In this document: positions 1-9,350 of the stretch, piece after piece
Layout: each line of letters begins with the position of its first letter
Numbering within the stretch: position 1 is the first letter of the stretch
Source of the DNA: Clostridiales bacterium 1_7_47FAA
GTDB lineage: Bacteria; Bacillota; Clostridia; Lachnospirales; Lachnospiraceae
Direction of reading: 5' to 3'
DNA: 51,569 bases
NCBI GenBank assembly: GCA_000155435.1
Contig: DS990260.1
Location: 1,655,989-1,707,557 of the forward strand
Program-made: the position numbers and the translations under genes
The notes under the pieces: model-generated
Database searches by the model: none
Seen by the model: only the letters and a program-made list of their open reading frames with translations
Told to the model about the DNA's origin: nothing

Positions 1-2
1 TC

Positions 3-1544
3 TCACTCGAACTCAATCGTAGCCGGCGGCTTCCCCGTGCAATCATACAGCACCCGGTTAACCCCCTTCACCTCATTCACAATCCTGCTGGTCACCTTCC
101 CCAGTACCTCCCAGGGAATCTGCGCAGCCTCCGCGGTCATGAAATCAGATGTAAGCACGGCCCTCAGTGCAACCGCATAATCATAGGTTCTCTCATCGCC
201 CATGCATCCCACGGAGCGCATATTGGTAATGGCTGCAAAGTACTGCCCCAGGTCCTTATCCACCCCGGCCTTTGCAATCTCTTCCCTGTAAATCGCATCC
301 GCATCCTGTACAATCCTTACCTTATCAGCCGTTACCTCGCCGATGATCCTGACGCCAAGGCCCGGACCCGGGAATGGCTGCCTGAATACCAGATATTCCG
401 GAATCCCCAGTTCCAAACCAGCCTTACGCACCTCATCCTTGAACAGCAGACGGAGCGGCTCCACCAGTTCCTTAAAGTCAACATGCTCAGGAAGCCCGCC
501 CACATTGTGGTGGGATTTGATGACAGCGGACTTGCCGAGGCCAGACTCAATCACATCCGGGTAGATGGTTCCCTGAACCAGATAATCCACCGCGCCAATC
601 TTCTTTGCCTCTTCTTCGAATACACGGATGAATTCCTCGCCTATGATTTTACGCTTTGCCTCAGGCTCTTCCACGCCCTTCAGCCTTGCATAGAACCTCT
701 CCTGGGCATTCACACGGATAAAGTTCAAATCATACTGTCCTTCGGGGCCGAATACGGCTTCTACCTCGTCCCCCTCATTCTTCCTTAAAAGGCCATGGTC
801 AACGAACACACAGGTCAGCTGCTTACCGATTGCCTTGGACAGCATGACCGCAGCAACCGAGGAATCCACTCCGCCGGAAAGCGCGCACAGCACCTTCCCG
901 TCGCCAATCTTCTCCCTCAGCGCCTTAATCGTGGTATCTACGAATGAATCCATCTTCCAGTCCCCGGAACAACCGCAGACATTGTAGACAAAGTTGGACA
1001 GCATCCTGGTTCCTTCTTTTGTGTGGACTACCTCAGGATGGAACTGAACCCCATAGAAATTCCTTTCCGCACACTCCATGCCTGCAACCGGGCATGATTC
1101 CGTATGGGCTGTAATCCTGAATCCGGCAGGCACCTGGGCGATATAGACCCCATGGCTCATCCAGCACACGGTCTTGGGCGATACTCCCTCAAACAGCTTG
1201 CTGGATGTATCCACATCCACCTCCGTGTGTCCATACTCGCTGACAACCGCTTTCTTGACAACGCCCTCCAGCAGATAACTCATCAGCTGGGCTCCATAAC
1301 AGATTCCAAGAACCGGTATCCCCAGTTCAAATATCTCCCTGGAACAGCGCGGAGCGCCGTCTTCAAATACCACATCCGGTCCGCCTGTGAAAATGATTCC
1401 CTTGGGATTCATCTCCTTAATCCTGTCCAGGCTCATATTGTAAGGATGGACTTCACAGTATACATTGCACTCGCGGACGCGGCGCGCAATCAGCTGATTA
1501 TACTGACCGCCAAAGTCCAAAACAATAATCATCTCTCTATCCAT
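3..1544 (-). CDS. guaA: GMP synthase (glutamine-hydrolysing)
   Basis: Converts XMP to GMP with ATP and glutamine, the last step of guanine nucleotide synthesis, in the cytosol. It is complete at 513 residues, the usual length. The N-terminal class I glutamine amidotransferase domain has nucleophile C82 in GICYGAQ and the H169/E171 pair in QFHPE. The ATP pyrophosphatase domain carries the P-loop SGGVDSS at 223-229, and the dimerisation domain ends in the usual TIEFE. The ATG is preceded by GGAGGA. It is monocistronic, with its own promoter at 1717-1745 and a leader of about 165 nt that contains a strong hairpin, so guanine-responsive or other leader control is possible. Identity is secure. Confidence 0.98.
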   Translation of the reverse strand: MDREMIIVLDFGGQYNQLIARRVRECNVYCEVHPYNMSLDRIKEMNPKGIIFTGGPDVVFEDGAPRCSREIFELGIPVLGICYGAQLMSYLLEGVVKKAVVSEYGHTEVDVDTSSKLFEGVSPKTVCWMSHGVYIAQVPAGFRITAHTESCPVAGMECAERNFYGVQFHPEVVHTKEGTRMLSNFVYNVCGCSGDWKMDSFVDTTIKALREKIGDGKVLCALSGGVDSSVAAVMLSKAIGKQLTCVFVDHGLLRKNEGDEVEAVFGPEGQYDLNFIRVNAQERFYARLKGVEEPEAKRKIIGEEFIRVFEEEAKKIGAVDYLVQGTIYPDVIESGLGKSAVIKSHHNVGGLPEHVDFKELVEPLRLLFKDEVRKAGLELGIPEYLVFRQPFPGPGLGVRIIGEVTADKVRIVQDADAIYREEIAKAGVDKDLGQYFAAITNMRSVGCMGDERTYDYAVALRAVLTSDFMTAEAAQIPWEVLGKVTSRIVNEVKGVNRVLYDCTGKPPATIEFE

Positions 1545-1664
1545 GAGATTTCTTCCTCCATGTCATGTCTTTTCTGGATATTCCCGCCAAAACCTAAAAT
1601 CCAAACTACCTCTCCCTATACCATGACCCAATTTATCAGAAAATATTTATATCCGCATAAATTG

Positions 1665-1696
1665 AAAGAGATTGTACAAAATAGTACAATCTCTTT
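1665..1696. terminator. Perfect 13-bp hairpin in the guaA leader
   Basis: Arms AAAGAGATTGTAC (1665-1677) and GTACAATCTCTTT (1684-1696) flank a 6-nt loop. On the plus strand a T run follows, giving a textbook intrinsic terminator, but no plus-strand gene lies upstream of it. On the minus strand the hairpin begins about 15 nt after the predicted guaA start point and is followed by the weaker TTTCAATTT. It may end uvrA read-through, block antisense RNA, or act as an attenuator or stabilising 5' hairpin of guaA. Confidence 0.7.
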
Positions 1697-1716
1697 TTTA
1701 TCTTTCGTATGAATAT

Positions 1717-1745
1717 ATTATACGGCACCCTGCCGCAAATAGCAA
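1717..1745 (-). promoter_or_regulatory. guaA promoter
   Basis: Read on the minus strand: -35 TTGCTA (1745-1740), a 17-bp spacer, and -10 TATAAT (1722-1717). The -10 is perfect and the -35 matches TTGACA at 4 of 6. It lies between the uvrA stop and guaA, so guaA has its own transcript. Confidence 0.75.
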
Positions 1746-1845
1746 GTAATTTCGACAATTTTCTCAGACTTTTTTCTAACCCTATTTTCCATGTGGATTT
1801 CTCGACTTCAACTCCAATCCGCCCAAGCCTGCGCCATCATCCTGT

Positions 1846-4704
1846 CTATGAATCCATCCCTGCCTCATGCTGTCTGTCCATGTCCAGGTATTTCTTAATA
1901 TAGATTCCGGTATAGGAAGCAGGATTCGCGGCCACGTCCTCCGGCGTTCCCTTGGCAATCACGGTACCGCCCTTGTCACCGCCTTCGGGTCCGATGTCAA
2001 TGATATAATCAGCCGTCTTAATCACATCCAGATTATGCTCAATGACCACCACCGTATTACCGCCGTCAGACAGCCTGCGGAGGATATCAATCAGCTTGTG
2101 CACGTCTGCAAAATGCAGCCCCGTGGTAGGCTCGTCCAGGATATAGATGGTCTTGCCCGTGCCGCGCTTGGACAGTTCGGTTGCCAGCTTGATACGCTGG
2201 GCCTCACCGCCTGACAGCTCCGTGGAAGGCTGTCCCAGCCTGATGTAACCCAGGCCCACATCATACAGGGTCTGTATCTTCCTGGTGACAGAGGGGACAT
2301 TTTCAAAGAACTTAAGCGCCTCCTCCACCGTCATATCCAGCACGTCATAAATACTCTTGCCCTTGTACTTCACATCCAATGTCTCACGGTTATACCGTTT
2401 GCCGCCGCAGACCTCACATGGCACATATACATCCGGAAGGAAATGCATCTCAATCTTGATGATTCCGTCGCCGCTGCAGGTCTCGCACCGCCCGCCCTTG
2501 ACGTTAAAGCTGAACCGTCCCTTGGTATATCCCTTTGCCTTTGCATCCACCGTGGATGCGAACAGATCACGGATTAAATCAAACACGCCTGTATAGGTGG
2601 CCGGATTAGACCTTGGCGTACGTCCGATGGGGGACTGGTCTATGGCAATGATCTTATCCAGCTGTTCCGTGCCGTCTATTCCCTTGTGCCTGCCGGGTAT
2701 GGTCCTTGCACGGTTCAGTTTCCTGGCCAGGGACTTGTACAGGATTTCATTGACAAGGGAACTCTTGCCGGAACCGGATACGCCTGTGACACAGGTCATG
2801 ACGCCCAGTGGGAAATCCACATTGATGTTCTTCAGGTTATTCTCAGCAGCCCCCCGTACCGTAATCCAGCCCGTGGGCTTCCTGCGCTCAGCCGGCACAG
2901 GTATCCTAAGCCTGCCGCTTAAATACGCCCCTGTCACAGAATCCTGGTTATCCATGATTTCCTGGGCCGTACCCATGGCAATTACCTGTCCGCCATGTTC
3001 GCCTGCCCCGGGACCGATGTCCACGATACAGTCCGCTGCCAGCATGGTATCCTCGTCGTGTTCCACCACCAGCACGCTGTTGCCCAGGTCCCGCAGATGA
3101 ATCAGGGTCTTTAAAAGCTTGTCATTATCCCTCTGATGAAGGCCGATGCTTGGCTCGTCCAGGATATAGGCAACGCCCACCAGGCCCGAACCGATCTGGG
3201 TCGCCAGACGGATCCGCTGTGCCTCCCCGCCTGACAGGGTTCCGGTTGCCCTGGAAAGGGACAGATAATCCAGCCCCACGTCAATAAGGAAACAAATCCT
3301 GGCCCGTATCTCCTTGAGGATGGACGCCCCAATGGCCAGCTGCATATTGCTAAGCTTCAGTCCATCCAGGAAATCCTTGAACTTCACAATGGACATATTG
3401 GTGGCCTGGAAGATATTCATATCCCCCACCGTAACTGCCAGTGACTCCTTCTTAAGCCTCTGCCCCTTACACGCAGGACAAGGGGTAATCCGCATATAGG
3501 TTTCGTACTCTGCCTTGGATGCCTCGGAAAATGTCTCCTTATAACGCCGGTTCACATTCTCAACCAGGCCCTCAAAAGCCACGTCATACACGCCCTCGCC
3601 CCTCTGGCTCTTATAGCGTACCTTGACTTCCTTCCCCCCCGTACCGTACAGGATCACGTCCTGGATTTCCTTTGGATAGTCCTGGAAAGGAGTGTCCAGA
3701 CGGAACTTATATTCCTTGGAAAGCGCCTCGAGGATTGCCCTTGTAAAGCTTCCCTTGTCCGTACAGGACTGCCATCCCAGCACCACAATGGCGCCGTCGT
3801 CAATGGAAAGGGTCTTGTCGGGAATCATCAGGTCCTCGTCAAACTCCATCTTATATCCAAGTCCGAAACACTCCGGACACGCGCCGAAGGGGTTGTTAAA
3901 GGAAAAGCTTCTGGGCTCCACCTCATCCACGCTGATGCCGCAGTCCGGGCAGGAAAAGCTTTGGCTGAAGTTCACCGGTTCCCCGTCCGTCACATCCACG
4001 GTCATAAGCCCGCCGCTGAGGGCCATCACGGTCTCAATGGAATCCGTAAGACGCTTTTCAATACCTTCCTTCACAATCAGACGGTCCACTACCACTTCTA
4101 TGTTATGCTTGATATTCTTATCTAGCCTGATATCTTCCGAAAGCTCATAAAGGTTCCCGTCAATGCGCACCCTCACATAACCGCTCTTGCGCGCCTGGTC
4201 CAGAACCTTCACATGCTCGCCCTTACGCCCCCTGACAACAGGAGCCAGAAGCTGGATCTTGGTACGTTCCGGCATCTGCATGATATGGTCCACCATCTGG
4301 TCAATGGACTGCTTGTGTATCTCCTTGCCGCACTTGGGACAGTGTGGAATACCCACCCTGGCATACAGAAGCCTCATATAATCATAAATCTCGGTCACGG
4401 TACCCACCGTGGAACGCGGGTTCCGGTTCGTGGACTTCTGGTCTATGGAAATGGCTGGCGACAGCCCTTCTATGCTCTCCACATCCGGCTTCTCCATCTG
4501 TCCCAGGAACTGGCGGGCATAGGAAGACAGGGACTCCATATAACGCCTCTGCCCTTCCGCATAGATGGTGTCAAAAGCCAGTGATGACTTGCCGGACCCG
4601 GACAGTCCGGTCAGCACCACCAGCTCGTTTCTCGGTATATCCACGGATATATTCTTCAGATTATGCTCATTGGCCCCGCGGATTTTAATGTACTGCTTTG
4701 CCAT
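1846..4704 (-). CDS. uvrA: Excinuclease ABC subunit A
   Basis: Damage-recognition ATPase of nucleotide excision repair; it loads UvrB on DNA lesions. It has 952 residues, normal for the family. The first Walker A is GLSGSGKSS at 33-41 and the second (GVSGSGKSS) lies near residue 645. Both ABC signatures ([12 protein letters not shown] and [12 protein letters not shown]) are present. Zinc-finger cysteine pairs CPKCG, CPDCG/CPECF and CETC/CEVCGG are visible. AAGGAG lies 8 nt before the ATG. uvrB, often adjacent, is not here. A LexA box and promoter lie 66-105 nt upstream, at the 3' end of the peptidase gene, so SOS induction is expected. Confidence 0.98.
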   Translation of the reverse strand: MAKQYIKIRGANEHNLKNISVDIPRNELVVLTGLSGSGKSSLAFDTIYAEGQRRYMESLSSYARQFLGQMEKPDVESIEGLSPAISIDQKSTNRNPRSTVGTVTEIYDYMRLLYARVGIPHCPKCGKEIHKQSIDQMVDHIMQMPERTKIQLLAPVVRGRKGEHVKVLDQARKSGYVRVRIDGNLYELSEDIRLDKNIKHNIEVVVDRLIVKEGIEKRLTDSIETVMALSGGLMTVDVTDGEPVNFSQSFSCPDCGISVDEVEPRSFSFNNPFGACPECFGLGYKMEFDEDLMIPDKTLSIDDGAIVVLGWQSCTDKGSFTRAILEALSKEYKFRLDTPFQDYPKEIQDVILYGTGGKEVKVRYKSQRGEGVYDVAFEGLVENVNRRYKETFSEASKAEYETYMRITPCPACKGQRLKKESLAVTVGDMNIFQATNMSIVKFKDFLDGLKLSNMQLAIGASILKEIRARICFLIDVGLDYLSLSRATGTLSGGEAQRIRLATQIGSGLVGVAYILDEPSIGLHQRDNDKLLKTLIHLRDLGNSVLVVEHDEDTMLAADCIVDIGPGAGEHGGQVIAMGTAQEIMDNQDSVTGAYLSGRLRIPVPAERRKPTGWITVRGAAENNLKNINVDFPLGVMTCVTGVSGSGKSSLVNEILYKSLARKLNRARTIPGRHKGIDGTEQLDKIIAIDQSPIGRTPRSNPATYTGVFDLIRDLFASTVDAKAKGYTKGRFSFNVKGGRCETCSGDGIIKIEMHFLPDVYVPCEVCGGKRYNRETLDVKYKGKSIYDVLDMTVEEALKFFENVPSVTRKIQTLYDVGLGYIRLGQPSTELSGGEAQRIKLATELSKRGTGKTIYILDEPTTGLHFADVHKLIDILRRLSDGGNTVVVIEHNLDVIKTADYIIDIGPEGGDKGGTVIAKGTPEDVAANPASYTGIYIKKYLDMDRQHEAGMDS

Positions 4705-4769
4705 TCAAAATGCTCCTTGTCTCTTATCAGTAATCTTTACTTAAAACTCACCCCAAAGTGTATGGCGTA

Positions 4770-4798
4770 AGTATATCACATTCCACCATCATTTGCAA
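4770..4798 (-). promoter_or_regulatory. uvrA promoter
   Basis: Minus strand: -35 TTGCAA (4798-4793), 17-bp spacer, -10 TATACT (4775-4770). The -35 lies inside the end of the upstream peptidase gene and overlaps the LexA box. Confidence 0.6.
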
Positions 4799-6446
4799 AC
4801 ATTTGTTCGATAAAATGCTGTAGGATTGCTGGAACTTCTTCCAGCAGGCTCCTTGCATTGACACGCTCCGACATCTGATGCGCATCCCTGCCCACGGGGC
4901 CGAACAGAAGGGCCGGAACCTGGAAAACGGACATGGCGTCCAGGTTCATTCCATACAGCTTCCCCCACAGAGGGGCATTGGCCGCATAAGCATTAAGCTC
5001 CTCCATATCCGGCCCTGCGCAGTAACTTAAATCCGAGATACCACAACAGTAATTGCGTTTTCCCAGCCGGATACCGCAGGTCTCCCCCGATGCTTTTTGA
5101 AGCATTTCATAGAGCGCGCTTCCCTGTCCTGTCCTTCCCGGCAGGCGGTCACTGTGAAAAGCCGGATAATACGGCGGTGCAAATGCAATCACCATGACAG
5201 GCGCCGTAATCCCTGAATAGGTCAGGGCTGCATCCATGATTTCCAAGGTCGCCCGGGGATAGTTCCACTGGCCCAGGCGGATACGTTCCCCCGCATCCTC
5301 ATACAGCGCCCTGAACCATTTTTCCGCCTCCTCCCCATGCCGCTCCCGGCACAGCCTGACCAGTTCCCCGTACTCCATGACACAGCGGGACAGATCCACA
5401 TCCGGCAGGGCTGCGCCGGACCGGACCGCTGCCTCCCGGGCCTCCATCCGTTCCATATAAGAGGAAAATGCCTCCCGCCCAATCTCCTTAAGCCGTCCCA
5501 TGACAGAATCCGCCGTCTTCCCAAACCCCAGCATGCTCATATAGCCCGCTGCCCGGTGAGGCACCGACACATCATATCCTTCCTTGCGGTCCCTCAGGTT
5601 AAACCAGGTGGGCGGCGGACACGGTTCCCCTTCCCATCGTTCTGAAAACTCAGGGGCCAGCTCCGTGCGCATGAACATTTCCGCCAGGACCCCGATTGCG
5701 TTCAATCCACGGAAACAATCCACCACATGCGCCTTCACGCCCTGTACCAGCACCGCGGGCATGGTCTTCCCCACGGACCCGATATAGACCTGCTGCCTGC
5801 CATCCTCATTAAAACTGGGCTCCAGATTCACCAGGCATCCATACTCCAGGCCAAACTGTTCCTGCAGTCCCGTAAAAAACGGAATGGACCCCCTCATACC
5901 GGCTGAATAAGCCTCCTCATCCGCCACCGCGGCAAACAGAAGGCAGCCCGGCAGTTCCGGATGTTCCAGCATCAATTGCCCATACCAGTCCATCAGGGCC
6001 ATGCCCACCGCAAGTCCCCCCTTCATGTCGTTGACACCCCGCCCAAACAGCCATTCCCCTGTCTCAAAATCCGCCTTGGCCTCCTCAGGCAGCATTGACA
6101 TCAGGTCCTCCAGTTCCTTTCCCTGCGCCAGCTTCCACGCCTCCACATCATACGCATAAGGCCTGAAATCCCCATACTCCTCAGTATCCACCACGTCATA
6201 ATGCCCGGTAAGGATAACTGTCCTTGAAGTGCTCCCCTTCACCAGCCCATAAGGGGTCCCCCGGGACAGGATATCCCCCTCCAGCCCATACATTCCCGTA
6301 AGTTCCGGATGCGCCTTAAAATACGGCTGCCGCCCCAGTTCCTCCCTTATGTAATCCCCTGCCGCCTGTTCCTCCCTGCTGTTGGAAATACTGGGGATTG
6401 CAACCAGCTCCTTCATATAACGGTAAATCTCATTTTTCATTTCCAT
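4776..6446 (-). CDS. M20 family metallopeptidase, RocB-like
   Basis: Predicted zinc-dependent amino- or carboxypeptidase / deacylase of the M20 clan, closest in layout to the RocB-like proteins linked to arginine use in Bacillus. Metal-site motifs, numbered from an upstream TTG codon at 6467, are H89/D91 (TGHYD), D147 (GRGVNDMKGG) and E184-E185 (ADEEAYSAG). The long C-terminal part is larger than in classical M20 enzymes and fits RocB-like length. Start choice: TTG 6467 overlaps the stop of the upstream gene, but GAGG lies 9 nt before the ATG at 6446, which I prefer; ATG 6452 is also possible. It is co-transcribed with the LURP-one-like gene. The real substrate is unknown. Confidence 0.85.
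   Translation of the reverse strand: MEMKNEIYRYMKELVAIPSISNSREEQAAGDYIREELGRQPYFKAHPELTGMYGLEGDILSRGTPYGLVKGSTSRTVILTGHYDVVDTEEYGDFRPYAYDVEAWKLAQGKELEDLMSMLPEEAKADFETGEWLFGRGVNDMKGGLAVGMALMDWYGQLMLEHPELPGCLLFAAVADEEAYSAGMRGSIPFFTGLQEQFGLEYGCLVNLEPSFNEDGRQQVYIGSVGKTMPAVLVQGVKAHVVDCFRGLNAIGVLAEMFMRTELAPEFSERWEGEPCPPPTWFNLRDRKEGYDVSVPHRAAGYMSMLGFGKTADSVMGRLKEIGREAFSSYMERMEAREAAVRSGAALPDVDLSRCVMEYGELVRLCRERHGEEAEKWFRALYEDAGERIRLGQWNYPRATLEIMDAALTYSGITAPVMVIAFAPPYYPAFHSDRLPGRTGQGSALYEMLQKASGETCGIRLGKRNYCCGISDLSYCAGPDMEELNAYAANAPLWGKLYGMNLDAMSVFQVPALLFGPVGRDAHQMSERVNARSLLEEVPAILQHFIEQMFANDGGM
4796..4809 (-). promoter_or_regulatory. LexA (DinR) SOS box of uvrA
   Basis: Read on the minus strand the 14-mer is CGAACAAATGTTTG. 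It fits the Bacillus/Firmicute LexA consensus CGAACRNRYGTTYG at every position. It overlaps the -35 of the uvrA promoter, which suits steric repression, and lies within the last codons of the M20 peptidase gene. Confidence 0.8.
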
Positions 6447-6463
6447 AATCATCCGCCTCACTG

Positions 6464-6937
6464 TCAATTATCCGATGAACATTTTGCAGCATCGATTGCC
6501 AGGGCCGCCATAAGCACATACAATGCATCTTCCGGGTTCCCAATCTCAAGCACATATGTATCAGTCAGCTTAAACAGCTGCTTGGACAGCCCCGCTACCC
6601 GTCTCCCCATGGCATCCTCTATGTAATAATCCCATTCCAGGATATCCCCGGCAATATGCCATCCCCTGACATCCATCTTAAAAGACGGCCTGAAAAACGT
6701 GAATTCCTTCCAAACCTCCCCCACCAGCCGTTCACCCACATACAGCCGGAACCTTGGCAAGAAAGTAAGCACCTCCTGCTTAACAGTACCCAGATGCCTT
6801 CCCTGCGCATCATATATCTCCAGCCTGTGTCCCCAGGCCAATTTCCCCTGGACCGTATAAACCGTCCTGCCGTCCTCATCAAAAACATCGTAACTGTCAA
6901 ACCACGAGAAAAACCTCTGCCGAAACAATAACTTCAT
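6464..6937 (-). CDS. LURP-one-related / YxjI-like protein
   Basis: Small beta-barrel protein of the LURP-one (tubby-like, phospholipid scramblase-like) superfamily; bacterial members have no settled function. The start MKLLFRQRFFSWFDSYDVFD is the typical opening of YxjI-type proteins, followed by repeated strand motifs (YTVQGKLAW, FTFFRPSFKMDVRGW). An upstream ATG in frame exists at 6979, but AAAGGGG lies 8 nt before the ATG at 6937. First gene of a two-gene unit with the M20 peptidase, whose reading frame begins at or just after its stop codon. Family assignment is good; role is unknown. Confidence 0.8.
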   Translation of the reverse strand: MKLLFRQRFFSWFDSYDVFDEDGRTVYTVQGKLAWGHRLEIYDAQGRHLGTVKQEVLTFLPRFRLYVGERLVGEVWKEFTFFRPSFKMDVRGWHIAGDILEWDYYIEDAMGRRVAGLSKQLFKLTDTYVLEIGNPEDALYVLMAALAIDAAKCSSDN

Positions 6938-7005
6938 CCCACATCCCCTTTCTCCGGCCCACACCCGGCCATAGTCCAAAATCCTTATGGAATCATCCGC
7001 TTCTA

Positions 7006-7033
7006 ATCATAACAGCATAATCCCCCTTGTCAA
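7006..7033 (-). promoter_or_regulatory. Promoter of the LURP-one/M20 unit
   Basis: Minus strand: -35 TTGACA (7033-7028), 16-bp spacer, -10 TATGAT (7011-7006), about 70 nt before the ATG at 6937. Confidence 0.65.
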
Positions 7034-7140
7034 GCCATCCCAAAAAATCCCATGCCATTCTCAGCCAGAAACCAGCACCACCGCGCTCCCTTTTCTGAAG
7101 CGACAGCGGACGCCCACCCCTGCCAGTTTAAAAGAGCCGA

Positions 7141-7171
7141 ATGGCGCTGCAGCATACGGCCGCAGCGCCAT
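7141..7171 (-). terminator. Terminator of the nucleoside ABC operon
   Basis: Arms ATGGCGCTGC and GCAGCGCCAT (10 bp, perfect) around an 11-nt loop. On the minus strand they are followed by TCGGCTCTTTT. It lies 55-85 nt past the last permease gene. Confidence 0.65.
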
Positions 7172-7225
7172 CCCAATCCTCCCACGGACAAAATCCCTCC
7201 CCCGTCCGCGTCCATTCGACGTAAC

Positions 7226-8206
7226 CTACCTCTCCTCCCTGAAATAAGCCAGTCCCAGGCTCTCAGGCGGCTGATACTCCCTCTTCTTCCTCAAGCTGGT
7301 AATCACCAGCACCACAATGGTCACAACATATGGCAGGGCCTTGAAAATCTCCTGGGCCCCCCTGTCCAGTCCCGGGATATAGAGATAAAGGATATACAGG
7401 CCGCCGAACAATATGGAGCCCCAGATTGCATTGACCGGCTTCCACAGTGCGAAGATGACAAGTGCGATGGCCAGCCAGCCCCTGTCGCCGAATCCGTTAT
7501 TGGTCCAGGTTCCGCCGGAATACTCCATGACAAAATACAGTCCGCCCAGTCCGCTGATACCGCCGCCCACACAGGTGGCCAGGTACTTGTACGCAGTCAC
7601 GTTAATGCCCGCTGCATCCGCGGTTGCCGGACTCTCGCCCACAGCCCTCAGGTTCAGCCCCTTCCTGGTCTTACCCAGGAAGAAAGCCAGTACAATTGCC
7701 AGGAGGACCGCCAGATAGGTAAGGAATCCATAGGAAAACAATACCTGCCCCACCACTCCCAGCTTAGAAAGCCCCGGAACCGGCGTCTTGTAGGCCGCGC
7801 CCGTAACCGCCACGGAAATCTGTCCCACGCCGCCTGCCAGCTTTGCAAGGGAGCCGCCGAAGAAGTTGCCGAAGCCCACGCCAAAGGTGGTCAGGGCCAG
7901 ACCCGTGACATTCTGGTTGGCCCGCAGCGTAATGGTAAGCACACTGTACACCAGACCGCCCAGGGCCGCGCATGCGAATGCGCACAGGAAGGAAATCAGC
8001 ATCCCCACAAAGCCGTTGGGTGTCCCCACTGAATTTTCATATAAAAATGCACCGATCAGTCCTGCAATCCCGCCCATGTACATCATCCCGGGAATACCCA
8101 GGTTCAGGTTGCCGGACTTCTCCGTCATAATCTCGCCCAGGGCGCCGTACAGAATCCCTATGCCCTGCCCAATGGCCTTCTGAATGAATATAACTAAAAA
8201 TCCCAT
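7226..8206 (-). CDS. BMP-type (nucleoside) ABC transporter permease 2
   Basis: Inner-membrane permease of the branched-chain amino-acid / BMP transporter superfamily, 326 residues with about eight hydrophobic segments. The opening GILYGALGEIMTEKSGNLNLGI and the segment AVGESPATADAAGIN are hallmarks of the second permease of nucleoside (NupQ/YufQ-type) systems. Last gene of the operon lipoprotein - ATPase - permease 1 - permease 2, 16 nt after permease 1. Probable substrate is purine nucleosides, inferred from the family of the whole system. Confidence 0.9.
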   Translation of the reverse strand: MGFLVIFIQKAIGQGIGILYGALGEIMTEKSGNLNLGIPGMMYMGGIAGLIGAFLYENSVGTPNGFVGMLISFLCAFACAALGGLVYSVLTITLRANQNVTGLALTTFGVGFGNFFGGSLAKLAGGVGQISVAVTGAAYKTPVPGLSKLGVVGQVLFSYGFLTYLAVLLAIVLAFFLGKTRKGLNLRAVGESPATADAAGINVTAYKYLATCVGGGISGLGGLYFVMEYSGGTWTNNGFGDRGWLAIALVIFALWKPVNAIWGSILFGGLYILYLYIPGLDRGAQEIFKALPYVVTIVVLVITSLRKKREYQPPESLGLAYFREER

Positions 8207-8222
8207 ATCCTTGTCCTCCCTC

Positions 8223-9350
8223 CTAAGCCTGTGTGTCTTTGCGCCTGCTGCGCACCGCTACTTTGTAATTGATGAAAAACTCACAGCCCAGGATAAAGAA
8301 CAGGATGATTCCCGTTATGACATCAGAGGCATTTTCATTCAGGTTGAACTGGGACGCAATCTGTCCTGCGCCCTTCTGCATGAATACCAGGAAAAAGGAT
8401 ACCAGGACCATGGCAAATGCATTGAACTTGCTGAGCCATGACACTATGATTGCCGTAAATCCCCGTCCTCCCGCCGTGCTGGTGGATATGGTGTGGCTTG
8501 CGCCGCTTACAATGATAAAACCGGCAATACCGCAGATAGCCCCGGACAGGGCCATGGTGCGAAGGATTACCTTCTTCACATTGATACCCGCGTACCTGGC
8601 CGTGTTCTCACTCTCACCCACAACAGCAATCTCATACCCCTGCTTGCTGTATTTCAGGTAAATGAACATGGCCAGGGTCAGAACCAGGACGATTACCAGG
8701 TTCCACCCGTAGTCCAGTCCAAAAAGCTTGGGAAGCCAGCCGCCTTTTGCAGCGGAGTTGATGGTGCCCACCGAATTGGATCCCTTTGGGTTCTCCCAGA
8801 AGATAATGCAGTATGTGATGACCTGCATTGCCACATAATTCATCATCAGTGTAAATAGTGTCTCATTGGTATTCCAGTATGCCTTGAAAAATGCCGGGAT
8901 TGCAGCCCAGACCATGGCGGACAGGGCGCTTCCCGCCAGCATCAGCGGGAACAGCAGGATTGGCGGAAGGGAATTACCCAGATAAATCATCATGGCCGCC
9001 GATGTGACGCCCCCAATCAGCACCTGCCCCTCGGCGCCGATATTCCAGAACCGCATCTTAAATGCCGGGGTAATGCCGATTGCAATGCACAACAGGACCA
9101 GGGTGTCCCGTATGGTCATCCAGACTCGCCGTTTGGTTCCCACCGCTCCGTCAAACACCCCTTTGTACACTTCAATGGGATTCAGGCCAGTAAGCGCGAA
9201 GATAACGCCTGCGCAGACAATCAGGGATATGAGGACCGCCGCCAGCCTGATAAGCCACGCCTTGTACGGCTCTATGCCGTCACGTTTGGATATATGCATC
9301 AGAGGTTCCTTTACCGATACCGCTGTCATTTCCTTACTCACTCTGGTCAC
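8223..9350 (-). CDS. BMP-type (nucleoside) ABC transporter permease 1
   Basis: Inner-membrane permease of 375 residues, NupP/YufP-like. A cytoplasmic N-terminal stretch of about 30 residues precedes the first membrane segment (LAAVLISLIVCAGVIFAL). The cytoplasmic loop AVVGESENTARYAGINVKK is the usual ATPase-contact loop. The start overlaps the end of the ATPase gene by 17 nt, pointing to translational coupling. Pairs with the other permease as a heterodimer. Confidence 0.9.
   Translation of the reverse strand: MTRVSKEMTAVSVKEPLMHISKRDGIEPYKAWLIRLAAVLISLIVCAGVIFALTGLNPIEVYKGVFDGAVGTKRRVWMTIRDTLVLLCIAIGITPAFKMRFWNIGAEGQVLIGGVTSAAMMIYLGNSLPPILLFPLMLAGSALSAMVWAAIPAFFKAYWNTNETLFTLMMNYVAMQVITYCIIFWENPKGSNSVGTINSAAKGGWLPKLFGLDYGWNLVIVLVLTLAMFIYLKYSKQGYEIAVVGESENTARYAGINVKKVILRTMALSGAICGIAGFIIVSGASHTISTSTAGGRGFTAIIVSWLSKFNAFAMVLVSFFLVFMQKGAGQIASQFNLNENASDVITGIILFFILGCEFFINYKVAVRSRRKDTQA

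Noticed and set aside
1545-1716. Purine riboswitch in the guaA leader
   Set aside because: The conserved core around the three-way junction is not found; only simple inverted repeats are present.
7052-8032. 326-codon plus-strand open frame
   Set aside because: Antisense to a clear permease gene and its terminator, rich in His, Gln and Pro as expected of a shadow frame.
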